Shown here in pieces: positions 31,201 to 38,299 of a stretch of 64,000 nucleotides of DNA. The notes under the pieces were generated by a model. The model did no database searches, was not told where the DNA came from, and saw only the letters and a list, made by a program, of their open reading frames with translations. Position 1 is the stretch's first letter, and each line of letters opens with the position of its first letter. Source of the stretch: Lysobacter antibioticus HS124. GTDB taxonomy: Bacteria > Pseudomonadota > Gammaproteobacteria > Xanthomonadales > Xanthomonadaceae. Made by a program: the position numbers and the translations under genes. Location of the stretch: assembly GCF_000336385.2 (NCBI RefSeq), contig NZ_HG424620.1:53294-117293 (forward strand), read 5' to 3'.

Positions 31201-34200
31201 AGTAAATGGTGGCTCGGTCACGCTGAAGTCCAAGCGCGATACCGCGCTGGTGGGCGCAACGGTCGAGGCGGACGATGTCACGCTCGATGTCGGCCGCAAT
31301 CTGAAGGTCGAGTCTGTCCAAGACACCAGCCAGATGCGGCACGAGACCGGCAACTGGGGCGCTACCGTGGGCGCGGCCGTGACGACGCAGAGCATCGTCG
31401 CACCCACGTTCTCGGTGAACGGCGGCGGCGGGGCGGACTACGACAACAGCGCGCTGACCAATACCCAGTCGGGGATCAAGGCATCGAAAAACCTGGTGGC
31501 TAAGGTCGGTGGCAACGTTCATCTCAAAGGTGGGCATCTGGTCGACGAGAACGGCGGCGGAAGTCTCGACGTCGCTGGGCGCATCGTGGCCGAAGAATTG
31601 CAGGACTCACGGCATAAGGACGGCGGCAGCGGCGGCGGCGGCGGAGGTATCAGCAAAACCGGTTTGGCGTCGGTCGACCTGTCGATCGAGCGCGTCGATC
31701 AAGTGCACTACGAGGCCACTCAGCATGCGACATTGGCAGGCTTAAGCGTCAACGCGGCCGGCGGCACTCGAGGCAGGGTCAATACAGACGCTAGAAAGCT
31801 CGAAACCGTCACCGAAGATAGGAAAATCGCCGGAAACTCCGCCGGCATCACCATCGGCGTGGGCGACGTAAAAGAATCACTGGGAAAGAAGATCGGCTCT
31901 TCGGATAGCGGAAAGAGCGGCGCGTCGGACGGAAGTCGCTCTTCGCGCAAAGCGGACGATGCAGCGACTGCTCCGCGCAAACCCGAAGCCGAATCGGTAG
32001 CTGCGAAACCGGACGGCACTACGAGCCCTGCTCAGGACGACGGTCGTTCTCAGTCGGTCGCCGGCGATGCTTCGTTGCAGGTGCAACTGCCGCGCGTGGC
32101 CGAAAGCACCGATACCCGCGGCGGCGACCGAGGTCGCATCGGATTGGCCGACAATCAGCGGGCGGGCCGCACGAATCCGGCAGTGGTTCCCAATGCGCCG
32201 AGCAGGTCCAGCGGCGAATCTGTTGCTACGAAGCCGGACGGGGTTGCCAGCCCTGCTGTTGGTGACGGCCGTTCTCGATCGGCCGCTGGCGATGCTCTAT
32301 CGCGGACGCAGGCGCCGCGCGCGGCCGAGAGCGCCGACGGTGCCGGCGGCAGTGAGCGAGGCCGAGGCAGGGTGGGTAACGACCAGGAGACGGGACGCAC
32401 GAATCTGGCAGAAGTGCCCGATTCGCCGAACGGCCGTGCCGTAGATGGCGCCGATACCGAGGTAGCGCAGTCGGACGCTGCGCGTTCGGTGGTAGCGAAT
32501 GGAGATGATCGACAGGGGCCTGAGGTGGAAGCGGGCCGTTCGCAATCGCTGACGACGGTGAACAAGGACTCCGCTGACGCGGCCAAGCCGACGGACAAAT
32601 ACGATCAGCGCGTGATCGTGCAGTTGGAGTCCGACGCGACCAGCGAGGCGTCCGCGAAGCGGATCTTCGACAAGCATCCGGATAATAGCGTGTTGATCAA
32701 GCGCGACGCGCTGGGCAACCACGCCGTAGTGGAAGGCGAGCTACGTGCCGAAGGCGGCCGGACCAAGCTCGAGTTGGTCGGCCACGGCGATGGCGCCGGA
32801 GACGGAGCGGGCAGCACGCGTCTGGCCGGACTGGACGCAGCCGGGCTGGCGCAGGAAGTTGCAGGGCTGCGCGACGAGCTGTCGCAAGGTGGTCGGGCGC
32901 AGGTGGACCTGGCCAAGGTGAATACCGTGGGCTGCGATACCGGCAGCTGCACCCGTCCGGGTTTGGCGCAGGACGTGGGCCAAGACCTGCAGGCGCGTGG
33001 CATCGATGTGCCGGTCAAGGGCTACGATGGCCGTGTTGGGCTGACCGAGACCGGGCACAAACGTCCGGTTGAAGAGGGCGGGCTGGGCCGTAATCGTCGC
33101 GGTGACGGCCGGACCGATGCCGATGGCGGGCAAAAAGTGCTTAGCGACGATGTGGTGAGAAACGAATTGGACCGTTACCGTTCGAGCGTGCCCGACGCCG
33201 AACTGGCCAAATTGAAGCAACGGCTGGGCGCGGTTCAGACTAAGGAGTTCGAGAAGGCCGCTGTCGATAGGGAGCGAGCGGAGGTTCTTGCTTCGATGCT
33301 GGAAGGCGCACCGCAATCTTCGATCGATAAGGCCCCAAAGGCCAAGGCTAAGGAGCGCTTGGAACAAGAGTGGAAGTCGTTGACCGCCGAAATCAAGAGT
33401 TTGGCGGAAAGCGAGAATTCCGAACAAGCATGGAGTCGGATCCTAGAGAGCCATCAGAAAAAGCTGTCCGACGATGATGCGTTCAAAACGCTGAAGTCTC
33501 GGGTCGACGCTTTGGTGTCGAATGACTTCCAGAAGAAGGCTTCGCAGCGGGAATTGGCTGCGATTTCGCACGATCTGCAAAAATCCGTTGCGGAGTCCCA
33601 GAAACCGACCAATCCGGCGCCGCGGGATATGGCTCGGGGGCCCACCGAGGTGATGACCAACTGGATGTCCGGGGTACAGCAGACGATCAGCGAACTGCCG
33701 TCTGGTCCGGCTCGCAAGTCATTGGAAGGATTGTTGGCCGACGCAGAAAGTCAGTGGCTTAAGCACGACCTAAAAACTGGCGACGTACGGTCGATGTTGG
33801 AGAAGGCAGTGACGTCTCTGGGCAGTGGCGAGGTTCCGCAAGGCCGGAAGCTCAAGGATCTGGCTGCGCGCTTGGATGGCGAACTTGCTGAATACGGCCG
33901 GGATCAGCAGCCGCCGGCGACGCGCCTATTCGACAACGTTTACGGGCGCACCTTCGAGACTGCGATGGTCGATCATCTCGTGCGCAATCCACCCGAGGAC
34001 GTCAAGCGGTCTATGGAGCAGTTCGGAGCCGCGCTGTGGAAGTCCATCGCCGAAAAGGAAAGCGACCGCAACTTCGATAGAGCAATCGAGACCTTGCGTA
34101 GCACGCTCGACAAGAGCGATAACCGGCGCTTCTGGATGGCCGAGTTCGAAAAGAAGAATCCGGAGTACAAAGAGTTTCTTTCGCTCACGTCTCCGGCGGA

Positions 34201-37200
34201 TCCGGATGCGTATGACAAGGTGGTGGCGCGCCGTAAGGAGCTATTGAAGACGATTCTGAACAAGCCGGTTCAGGACGGCTTGGACGTCATCGCTCGCCCG
34301 TTCTTGGCAGTCAAATTGGCCACCGAACTTAAAAGTGGCAGTAGCGGGAGTATCGAGTTGCCCGGCGTGAGGACGGCGAACGACAACTACGGGGCTATTC
34401 AGTCCTCGGTTGGACGGGTCGATCCGGGCAATATCCTCAAGATTGGCCAGCGTTCCACGCAGCTTGCCGCAAATGCCGCGCCGCCGGACATTCGCGAGAA
34501 GGTAATACCCTCGGGCCGCATGGCGGGTATTACGTTGGCCCATCAACCGCCAGCGGCTGGTACGTCCGCCGATGGAGGCTCCTCCAAGCGGCCGACTCTC
34601 AGTAACGAACCGATCTATCCGGATAGCGAGCGCTTGAGGGAGTTGTCGGGCGCGCACAAGAGCGAAAAGCCGACTACCGCGGCCATGCTCGAACTGGAAA
34701 ATGGCATTCCATTCGGTTCGGGGGTGTCGGGCTCGACCAACCTGATCGTCCATATGGTGGATGCAGCCAACAAGAAGGGCGCACAGATCGATCCTCGTCA
34801 CGCGATGCTGGCCGCCGGAATGTTCCTCACCTACGACGGCGGGCACTCGTTGCACGAAATGCTGTGGACGCTGAACCAGACCGAAGGCAAGGCGAAGCAC
34901 GGCATCCTCAACGGGCATCAAACTGTCGAGCCGGACGCTTCGAAGTTCAAAGCGGACTACCAAGCCTATTTCGACGGTTTCAAGAACGATCCCAAGACGA
35001 AGGCGTTGTTGGATCAGGCGGTTAAACGCGGGTTCGATGCGATGCGCGACTTGCGCAGGGAGCGAGTGTGCTGCGATCCGTTCGCTCCGGCGGAACGACC
35101 CGAAGACGCCGGCAAGCGGACGGGCGGCGCCTCGAAACCTACGGACAAGTACGACCAGCGTGTGCTCGTAAATTTGCAGCCAGGCGACGCGATCAGCGTG
35201 CAGTCGGCGCGGCGCGCGTTCGAAAAGCACCCGGATAACAGTGTGCTGATGGAGCGCGACGCGCAAGGCAACCATGTCGTCGTGGCCGGCAAGCTGCACC
35301 CCGACGGCGGCCGGACCAAACTCGAACTGTTCGGCCATGGCGATGGTGCCGGAGGCGGCACGAGCAGCAAGCGTTTGGCTGGGCTGGACGCGGCTGGATT
35401 GGTGCAGGAAGTGACCGGACTGCGCGACGAGTTGTCGCAAGACGGTCGCGCGCCGGTGGACTTGGCCAAGGTGAATACCGTGGGCTGTGATACCGGCAGT
35501 TGCACCCGTCCGGGTTTGGCGCAGGATGTGGGCCGAGGCCTGCAAGCGCGCGGCATCGATGTGCCGGTCAAGGGCTACGATGGTCGTGTGGGTCTGAATG
35601 ATGGCGGGCAAAAGCGTCGGGTCGAGACCGGCGGACTGGGCAGGCCGAGCGATACGTCGGCTGACGAGTCCGACCGAGGCGGCGACGCGAGCGCGTCTGC
35701 GCCGCCGCTGGCCGCAGGTCTGCCGCCGCCGCCGCCGCCGCCGTCGAGCGGGGCGGACTTTGCGAAGTTGATGGCAGGTGCTGCCAGCAAAATGAAAATG
35801 AAAGCGGAAGCGGAAGCGGCCGCGGCGAAGCAGGAGGTGGAAAAGCAGGGAATAGCCGGACTAACGGACACTGAGGCTGCATTGATACGGACGTATTCCG
35901 GTCAGAGCTACTCGCCTATCAATAAGTTCCTGCGCGGCCAGGAGAATACATGGGCGTTGAGAGATATGCTGCTGGCGAAGGGCTATTTAAATGACGAAGA
36001 TACCCCCCTTAATTCGGCCGAATTTGAAGGTGCAGCGCGCGCGTTCTTGGGGGATATGACACGGGCGATGCTGAAGCTGCCGCCGCCGCAGGGCCTGGAG
36101 GTCACGTATCGTGGTTTGGCTTTGGATACGGCTGGACTGGAGGGTTTAAAGCGCTCTTACATGAGTGTAGGAAGTATTGTTACCTCGGAATCTTTTCTGA
36201 GCACCTCGCCGAGTAAGTCGTGGATTAATGACACCATTTTGGTAATCGATTTGCCGCCGGGGCACGCTGCACGTGATATAGGGGCGGTCGCCGCGTTTAA
36301 GGGCGAAGACGAGGTGCTGATGCCGCCGGGAACGAAGTTGCGCATCGATGAAGTACTTGTTCCCGAGAACCCGAAATTCATGGAAAAGCGCGAATCGTTG
36401 CCGTTGTCGGATACTTCTAAAGGCAAGAAGGATGGAATAAAGCGAATCATCAAGGTCACGGCGCTTCCGTATGACGCGAGCAGTTTCCCCGACAGCGTTG
36501 GACAAGCGCCCAAGGTGGAGGCGGACGGTTCGCAATTGTCTGTGACGGCAGGTGCTGGCTCTGCGAGGGCTTCGAAACCGGCTGAAGGGCGCGGTCAGCG
36601 CGCTCCCGATCGGGCCGGAGCGCCGAAGACGACGCAAGTGGCATTCGGCCGTGGTGTTTCCAGCCCTGCGCGTCCGGAGCCCTTGCAGCGGGGCACGGGT
36701 ATCGGCGGCGGTGCGGGCACGGGCGTTTCATACCCGCCGCTGAAGTCGAAGACTGGTGCGGGTACGGCCGAAACCGGGCACAAACGCCAGGCCGAAAGCG
36801 GGTCGAGCGCGAGTGTGCCGAAAGACCGTGCGATCATCGAGCAGGTCGAGCGGGAATTCGTGACCCCGCAACATCGACTGGCGATCGAAGAGGCCTCGCG
36901 CCAAGGCAACTTTGCGATCAGTTTCAGAGCGGCCGGCCCGGCTACGTTGGCGGCTCTTGAAAAAGGCGCTGCAGCGAAAGGACACGACATCCTCGAAAAA
37001 ACTATCAAATCGTCGTCGATGGCGAAGGCTTATGGGGAGAACTCTCCTGAAATGCAGAAAGTGCGCGACGCCGGAATCGAAGGCTACGTAGGCCATTGGG
37101 ACAAGAACGGAAAACTCAAAGGGATCTATCTCAGCAGTGATCACGGTCTTGGCGACGCGGTCGATGGCAATGTCTATCCGATCGACATGGATCGGCTGGA

Positions 37201-37759
37201 AGAATCGTTGAGCGCGCTCAAGGAAAAGGGGAATTGGCAAGCGCTGCCGTTCACCGGCGACTACGACGCGCACGACATGCTGACGTTCCGCGGGGCCGGC
37301 CGGCCGCATACGCCGTTGGTCGGGTCCAAAACCGAACGCTCGATCATGGGTGGAATCAATCGATCGGTTGCCGCAGTCGACGAGAATCGTCCCGTCGAGG
37401 CCATCGAGCACAACGTGATTCGACACGGTCCGCAAGTGAACTTTTCTAGCTACATGCTCAAAAACGAAGCTAGCAAAGTCAAAAAGGATGGAGGGCTTCT
37501 GGGCGTGGTGGCTAGGCCGGGTGAGTTCCCGGTAGCGATGGTGGACCGCGGTAAATGGTCGATCATCAACGATGCCAACGAACTGGCCGAGTACTACAAG
37601 AGCGTCGGCGCCCGGGTGAAGGAAACCTGGAACCCCGATGGGGTTAGGACGTTCAAGGATTCGGCGACCAGGCCCGGTGTCGTGAACTATGGCCGTAGCG
37701 ACGATAAGACCGCCAAGCCCGCTGTTCCGAAAGTGCAGAAACCAACTACTGGCAAATGA
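25265..37759 (+). CDS. Giant TpsA exoprotein (filamentous haemagglutinin type) with MARTX-like multi-effector C-terminus
   Basis: A 4164-residue exoprotein. It begins with an extended signal peptide (MNAKLYRLIFDIRTGALIPVAE...SVLAQ) and a TPS secretion domain (about 75-210) with NPNL and LLIANQNGLYVNG motifs. Beta-helical haemagglutinin repeats fill about 300-1000. A CdiA/FHA-type central block around 1290-1400 has YETRLPFIDQSQFYGSEYFF and IVWLV, followed by FHA-2 repeats to about 2200. Then come a disordered linker with a 75-residue tandem repeat, C80 protease 1 (about 2446-2600), an unknown module (about 2605-3280), C80 protease 2 (about 3296-3455), a polyproline linker, an ADP-ribosyltransferase (about 3532-3700) and a CyaA/EF/ExoY-like cyclase (about 3855-4120). 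No VENN motif or downstream immunity gene is seen. I infer a contact-delivered anti-eukaryotic toxin; no part has been tested. Confidence 0.93.
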   Translation: MNAKLYRLIFDIRTGALIPVAEITCGAKKSPQSSAGGAGRAFVPRALCLMLALACHLPGSVLAQATPDQTAGASAPSVSNTANGTALINIVDPNASGLSHNKFTRFDVSAPGVVFNNSQADGVSKIGGDTINNPNLSRPANAILAEVTGNEASRISGALEVFGKSADLLIANQNGLYVNGLSTINANSLLLTTGRPIQAGAGFEVGGGQVNIAGPVNTTGLRFFDVVARSIELNGAVAGDAQLKFAAGLNAYDVGTREVRKLADGAVEGAPQYAISGSAVGAMHGSAVQLISTESGLGVRHAGTITSSGDIHISSDGALVVERGATVAADAGVQVSAAGLVNSGRIESVQNAGFVLGSLDNADTGQVRAGAALNVRAGSVTNTGVVSGVDALSLSASGQVDNRGQLLSQGDLSLSAAQMLNHGALAQVYGGVRSSLNVGGDLVNSDQAVWGGGDVTLSAGGALRNDGATISGAKVDMRSGAGVYNDSGASVEASDRLDINSDGTLNNIGGSRILADKTATVAATAGVVNEGGSSIASSGELVVASREGAVSNSGRAKLFGAKAATVSAKSGVTNFDQATIGSLGALAITSGAGVRNSNGSGIVADSVSITATGELYNQAAEISATKNVSATAGSIENREKGTVSATYIDLKSAGSITNAEGAIIAAGESTSLDGGEIVNDQATLQSAGNAQFRAARDITNTGGTIAATDRISIAARALRNNSRGTVAAGNLDIAAARVDNTGPGSALQAADGLSVTADLIHNSGELSADRVMAKAAQLTNSGRIAASTDAKLSAAALDNQTQGTIEAGQDATLDAGSYANTGKIVSGRNAELTLRGGGDFRLTGTTLAPSAHGALTLNVGRYSADRDLENIGDIRINAAGDIDLDNGLLSGGDIALNSAGDIRNRSLLWAKGDIQLRSDELRNESGAEIEALRDVKIDARAVTNAAGGRIVAKRDIAIDAERLQNEVTSSGGVKVTGESRGRKEHIDYHNAIRKDKYELFIGQTYNGTFVDKGKGLETLGSDIKVTAQGVIEAGGEMRLNQAAQKGKAATVKNSGQILSGNDLHVGGTVENIGVMRQVSLQEYLQRETYIEIKVKALEQRGNKEFNSLWELLDNIYSKEWSEGLGIAGINWDSREVNYAIQQFEDIPVYNQLLSKVFGPDWRAVDYDTLIERWNAFKGNVASKDPLKFTADKPATIAAGGSVLHADGSGAFINGDGAKRENNKPLTVSVGSRQVETVEGNFAVAVNLGELIQSLRPADVWKNALSGVGAKKFVPNRAQSPDKAAKSDPGIYPLYETRLPFIDQSQFYGSEYFFQQVGYNPGRTISVIGDNYLINELIDQQVKRLTGGFLNSYYHSNGLRLAQQLLFNAGQVDDAIGLTVGVEPTRAQLDKLDRDIVWLVATQVDGQDVLVPTLYLASKTLTAIKEGRADGVAGVSAGKDVRISADAGGVSNVNGSISARGNVKIDSTSTVDNASGVGLDGGIRAGRKIEISAKGDVTNVGASIAAADVAVKTEGSFASQARTTYNDKGDLIVADKGAVDATGRVSIQADKDIKLQAARITGKDIELTAGNDVLTSDIHEVESRLQHKTGSAGFLGLGSSSETTKTVSAIAQGTQIVASGEGSTLKVEAGRDIALEGGEYAADQGTFKAGRNSTAKTSQDYSHTETKVVKEGLVVGVQGGIGGYGAGAEWGLDGPKVAVATPQNQSAGSDKVITGELGSARIGYERVEETTTHDTVKNRNAKFNFGSKLDVIAGGTADLGGADIRAVKGEGDNRVNGDISIVAADVKTTKYEDVDERSTQTKNTFAGLSSSVQSSVADTVGKSMTLANKTKEGMEVDPGLTALQAAGDATNLAFNDLAASSTKVGIRHEETTSKSSTRSENTSSIVGNIKIKSTQGDIALSGVTLDGGKGSVELDSARDIKLGAAKTTTHSESTTQSHDVTLLEASASVAPGGAGIGLSTGYQGSIDKTVESGASYSHTQVNGGSVTLKSKRDTALVGATVEADDVTLDVGRNLKVESVQDTSQMRHETGNWGATVGAAVTTQSIVAPTFSVNGGGGADYDNSALTNTQSGIKASKNLVAKVGGNVHLKGGHLVDENGGGSLDVAGRIVAEELQDSRHKDGGSGGGGGGISKTGLASVDLSIERVDQVHYEATQHATLAGLSVNAAGGTRGRVNTDARKLETVTEDRKIAGNSAGITIGVGDVKESLGKKIGSSDSGKSGASDGSRSSRKADDAATAPRKPEAESVAAKPDGTTSPAQDDGRSQSVAGDASLQVQLPRVAESTDTRGGDRGRIGLADNQRAGRTNPAVVPNAPSRSSGESVATKPDGVASPAVGDGRSRSAAGDALSRTQAPRAAESADGAGGSERGRGRVGNDQETGRTNLAEVPDSPNGRAVDGADTEVAQSDAARSVVANGDDRQGPEVEAGRSQSLTTVNKDSADAAKPTDKYDQRVIVQLESDATSEASAKRIFDKHPDNSVLIKRDALGNHAVVEGELRAEGGRTKLELVGHGDGAGDGAGSTRLAGLDAAGLAQEVAGLRDELSQGGRAQVDLAKVNTVGCDTGSCTRPGLAQDVGQDLQARGIDVPVKGYDGRVGLTETGHKRPVEEGGLGRNRRGDGRTDADGGQKVLSDDVVRNELDRYRSSVPDAELAKLKQRLGAVQTKEFEKAAVDRERAEVLASMLEGAPQSSIDKAPKAKAKERLEQEWKSLTAEIKSLAESENSEQAWSRILESHQKKLSDDDAFKTLKSRVDALVSNDFQKKASQRELAAISHDLQKSVAESQKPTNPAPRDMARGPTEVMTNWMSGVQQTISELPSGPARKSLEGLLADAESQWLKHDLKTGDVRSMLEKAVTSLGSGEVPQGRKLKDLAARLDGELAEYGRDQQPPATRLFDNVYGRTFETAMVDHLVRNPPEDVKRSMEQFGAALWKSIAEKESDRNFDRAIETLRSTLDKSDNRRFWMAEFEKKNPEYKEFLSLTSPADPDAYDKVVARRKELLKTILNKPVQDGLDVIARPFLAVKLATELKSGSSGSIELPGVRTANDNYGAIQSSVGRVDPGNILKIGQRSTQLAANAAPPDIREKVIPSGRMAGITLAHQPPAAGTSADGGSSKRPTLSNEPIYPDSERLRELSGAHKSEKPTTAAMLELENGIPFGSGVSGSTNLIVHMVDAANKKGAQIDPRHAMLAAGMFLTYDGGHSLHEMLWTLNQTEGKAKHGILNGHQTVEPDASKFKADYQAYFDGFKNDPKTKALLDQAVKRGFDAMRDLRRERVCCDPFAPAERPEDAGKRTGGASKPTDKYDQRVLVNLQPGDAISVQSARRAFEKHPDNSVLMERDAQGNHVVVAGKLHPDGGRTKLELFGHGDGAGGGTSSKRLAGLDAAGLVQEVTGLRDELSQDGRAPVDLAKVNTVGCDTGSCTRPGLAQDVGRGLQARGIDVPVKGYDGRVGLNDGGQKRRVETGGLGRPSDTSADESDRGGDASASAPPLAAGLPPPPPPPSSGADFAKLMAGAASKMKMKAEAEAAAAKQEVEKQGIAGLTDTEAALIRTYSGQSYSPINKFLRGQENTWALRDMLLAKGYLNDEDTPLNSAEFEGAARAFLGDMTRAMLKLPPPQGLEVTYRGLALDTAGLEGLKRSYMSVGSIVTSESFLSTSPSKSWINDTILVIDLPPGHAARDIGAVAAFKGEDEVLMPPGTKLRIDEVLVPENPKFMEKRESLPLSDTSKGKKDGIKRIIKVTALPYDASSFPDSVGQAPKVEADGSQLSVTAGAGSARASKPAEGRGQRAPDRAGAPKTTQVAFGRGVSSPARPEPLQRGTGIGGGAGTGVSYPPLKSKTGAGTAETGHKRQAESGSSASVPKDRAIIEQVEREFVTPQHRLAIEEASRQGNFAISFRAAGPATLAALEKGAAAKGHDILEKTIKSSSMAKAYGENSPEMQKVRDAGIEGYVGHWDKNGKLKGIYLSSDHGLGDAVDGNVYPIDMDRLEESLSALKEKGNWQALPFTGDYDAHDMLTFRGAGRPHTPLVGSKTERSIMGGINRSVAAVDENRPVEAIEHNVIRHGPQVNFSSYMLKNEASKVKKDGGLLGVVARPGEFPVAMVDRGKWSIINDANELAEYYKSVGARVKETWNPDGVRTFKDSATRPGVVNYGRSDDKTAKPAVPKVQKPTTGK
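31991..32440 (+). repeat. 225-bp tandem duplication encoding a 75-residue linker repeat in TpsA
   Basis: Copy 1 begins at 31991 and copy 2 at 32216. Both encode ESVA(A/T)KPDG..SPA..DGRS.S.AGDA followed by RGR and GRTN blocks. Low-complexity, Ser/Gly/Arg-rich sequence suggests a flexible stalk before the protease domain. Confidence 0.75.
32600..33064 (+). other. TpsA domain: C80-type cysteine protease 1 (MARTX CPD-like)
   Basis: Residues about 2446-2600. The order of motifs matches the MARTX cysteine protease domain: YDQRVIVQLE at the start, KHPDNSVLIKRDALGNHAVV, LELVGHG with candidate catalytic His 2507, and VNTVGCDTGSC with candidate catalytic Cys 2557. Known C80 domains are activated by eukaryotic inositol hexakisphosphate and release toxin fragments by autocleavage. 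Confidence 0.78.
33077..35104 (+). other. TpsA domain: unidentified module between the two proteases
   Basis: Residues about 2605-3280. The first 480 residues are predominantly charged helices. The last part is a compact domain with GSGVSGSTN (3151-3159) and DGGHSLHE, containing His 3194, His 3197 and Glu 3198, ending RRERVCC. I cannot name it. Its position between two autoprocessing proteases suggests a releasable effector. Confidence 0.55.
35150..35629 (+). other. TpsA domain: C80-type cysteine protease 2 (duplicate)
   Basis: Residues about 3296-3455, a near copy of protease 1: YDQRVLVNLQ, KHPDNSVLMERDAQGNHVVV, LELFGHG with candidate His 3358, and VNTVGCDTGSC with candidate Cys 3408. DNA of the two copies is also very alike, so the duplication is fairly recent or kept uniform by recombination. 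Confidence 0.78.
35858..36364 (+). other. TpsA domain: R-S-ExE ADP-ribosyltransferase
   Basis: Residues about 3532-3700. It has the C2/C3-exoenzyme (VIP2) plan: helical start with ALIRTYSGQSYSPINKFLRG, TYRGLAL with Arg 3616, FLSTSPSK with Ser-Thr-Ser 3646-3648, and GEDEVLMPPGTKLRI with Glu 3681 and Glu 3683. Such enzymes transfer ADP-ribose from NAD to arginine in actin or other host proteins. A polyproline stretch sits upstream (35715-35750). Confidence 0.8.
36827..37624 (+). other. TpsA domain: CyaA/EF/ExoY-type nucleotidyl cyclase
   Basis: Residues about 3855-4120. The core agrees with anthrax EF and CyaA: ISFRAAGPATLAALEKGAAAKG with Lys 3905 and Lys 3912 at the seven-residue spacing of the catalytic lysine pair, then LPFTGDYDAHDML with Asp 3999 and Asp 4001 (metal ligands), then IRHGPQVNF with His 4054 and Asn 4059. 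Known members are switched on by host calmodulin or actin. Confidence 0.7.
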
Positions 37760-37920
37760 GGATGTTGCGCGCTTGCGACTCGGGAAGGCCGGGACGCAAC
37801 GCGCGATGCCTCCCTCTATCGTCAGCAGTAGTAGGAGATGCCGCTGCTCCTTGGGGCATGCGTGCTATGCACGGTACCATCTGGCCGTTGGCGTAGTCTC
37901 GGCCTCTATGGTTCATGTGT

Positions 37921-37954
37921 CACCGGTTGCGCGATCACTATCGCGTAACCGGTG
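37921..37954. terminator. Long hairpin downstream of tpsA, possible terminator
   Basis: Arms of 15 nt (37921-37935 and 37940-37954) pair with a single G-U position around a CACT loop. It lies 160 bp after the tpsA stop. No T-run follows, so its role as terminator is uncertain. Confidence 0.45.
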
Positions 37955-38265
37955 CCGTGGCGATGGCTCCGCGGCGCGCTACGTCGTTCGAATGGGCGAG
38001 CCAGACAAGCGAGCCTCTAGTCTGATCGGATCGAATCCAAGAGGGCTTGACTATGAAGCGGCGGCTCAAGATCTGGCCGCCGACGCCAACCCAGGTGTCG
38101 GACTTGCGGGAAGATTTGGCCCGGATGTCGGCTCGAGGGGCGACGATTGGCTTTGAGGCGAGAACCGCCATCGATGGTTGAAGCTGGTGGTTCTGCGCAT
38201 TGTTCCGCTGTAAGCCAATGCCTGTGCTCGCCTGCGACGCACAAATCGTAAATGTGCTGATGATC

Positions 38266-38299
38266 TTCGTAGTTTTGAACAATTCGTAGTTTTGAACAA
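38266..38299. repeat. 17-bp perfect tandem duplication
   Basis: The unit TTCGTAGTTTTGAACAA occurs twice head to tail (38266-38282 and 38283-38299) near the right edge of the low-GC island. Confidence 0.85.

Noticed and set aside
29501..31537. 678-codon minus-strand frame inside tpsA
   Set aside because: Antisense of the FHA-2 repeats, no start signal or domain.
25265..37759. Contact-dependent inhibition (CdiA/CdiI) system
   Set aside because: The N-terminal two thirds fit, but no VENN motif, no nuclease-type tip and no immunity gene were found. The C-terminal domains point to eukaryotic targets.
37689..38156. 155-codon frame after tpsA as a possible immunity gene
   Set aside because: It starts inside tpsA, lacks a ribosome site, and reads as irregular Arg/Ser-rich sequence.
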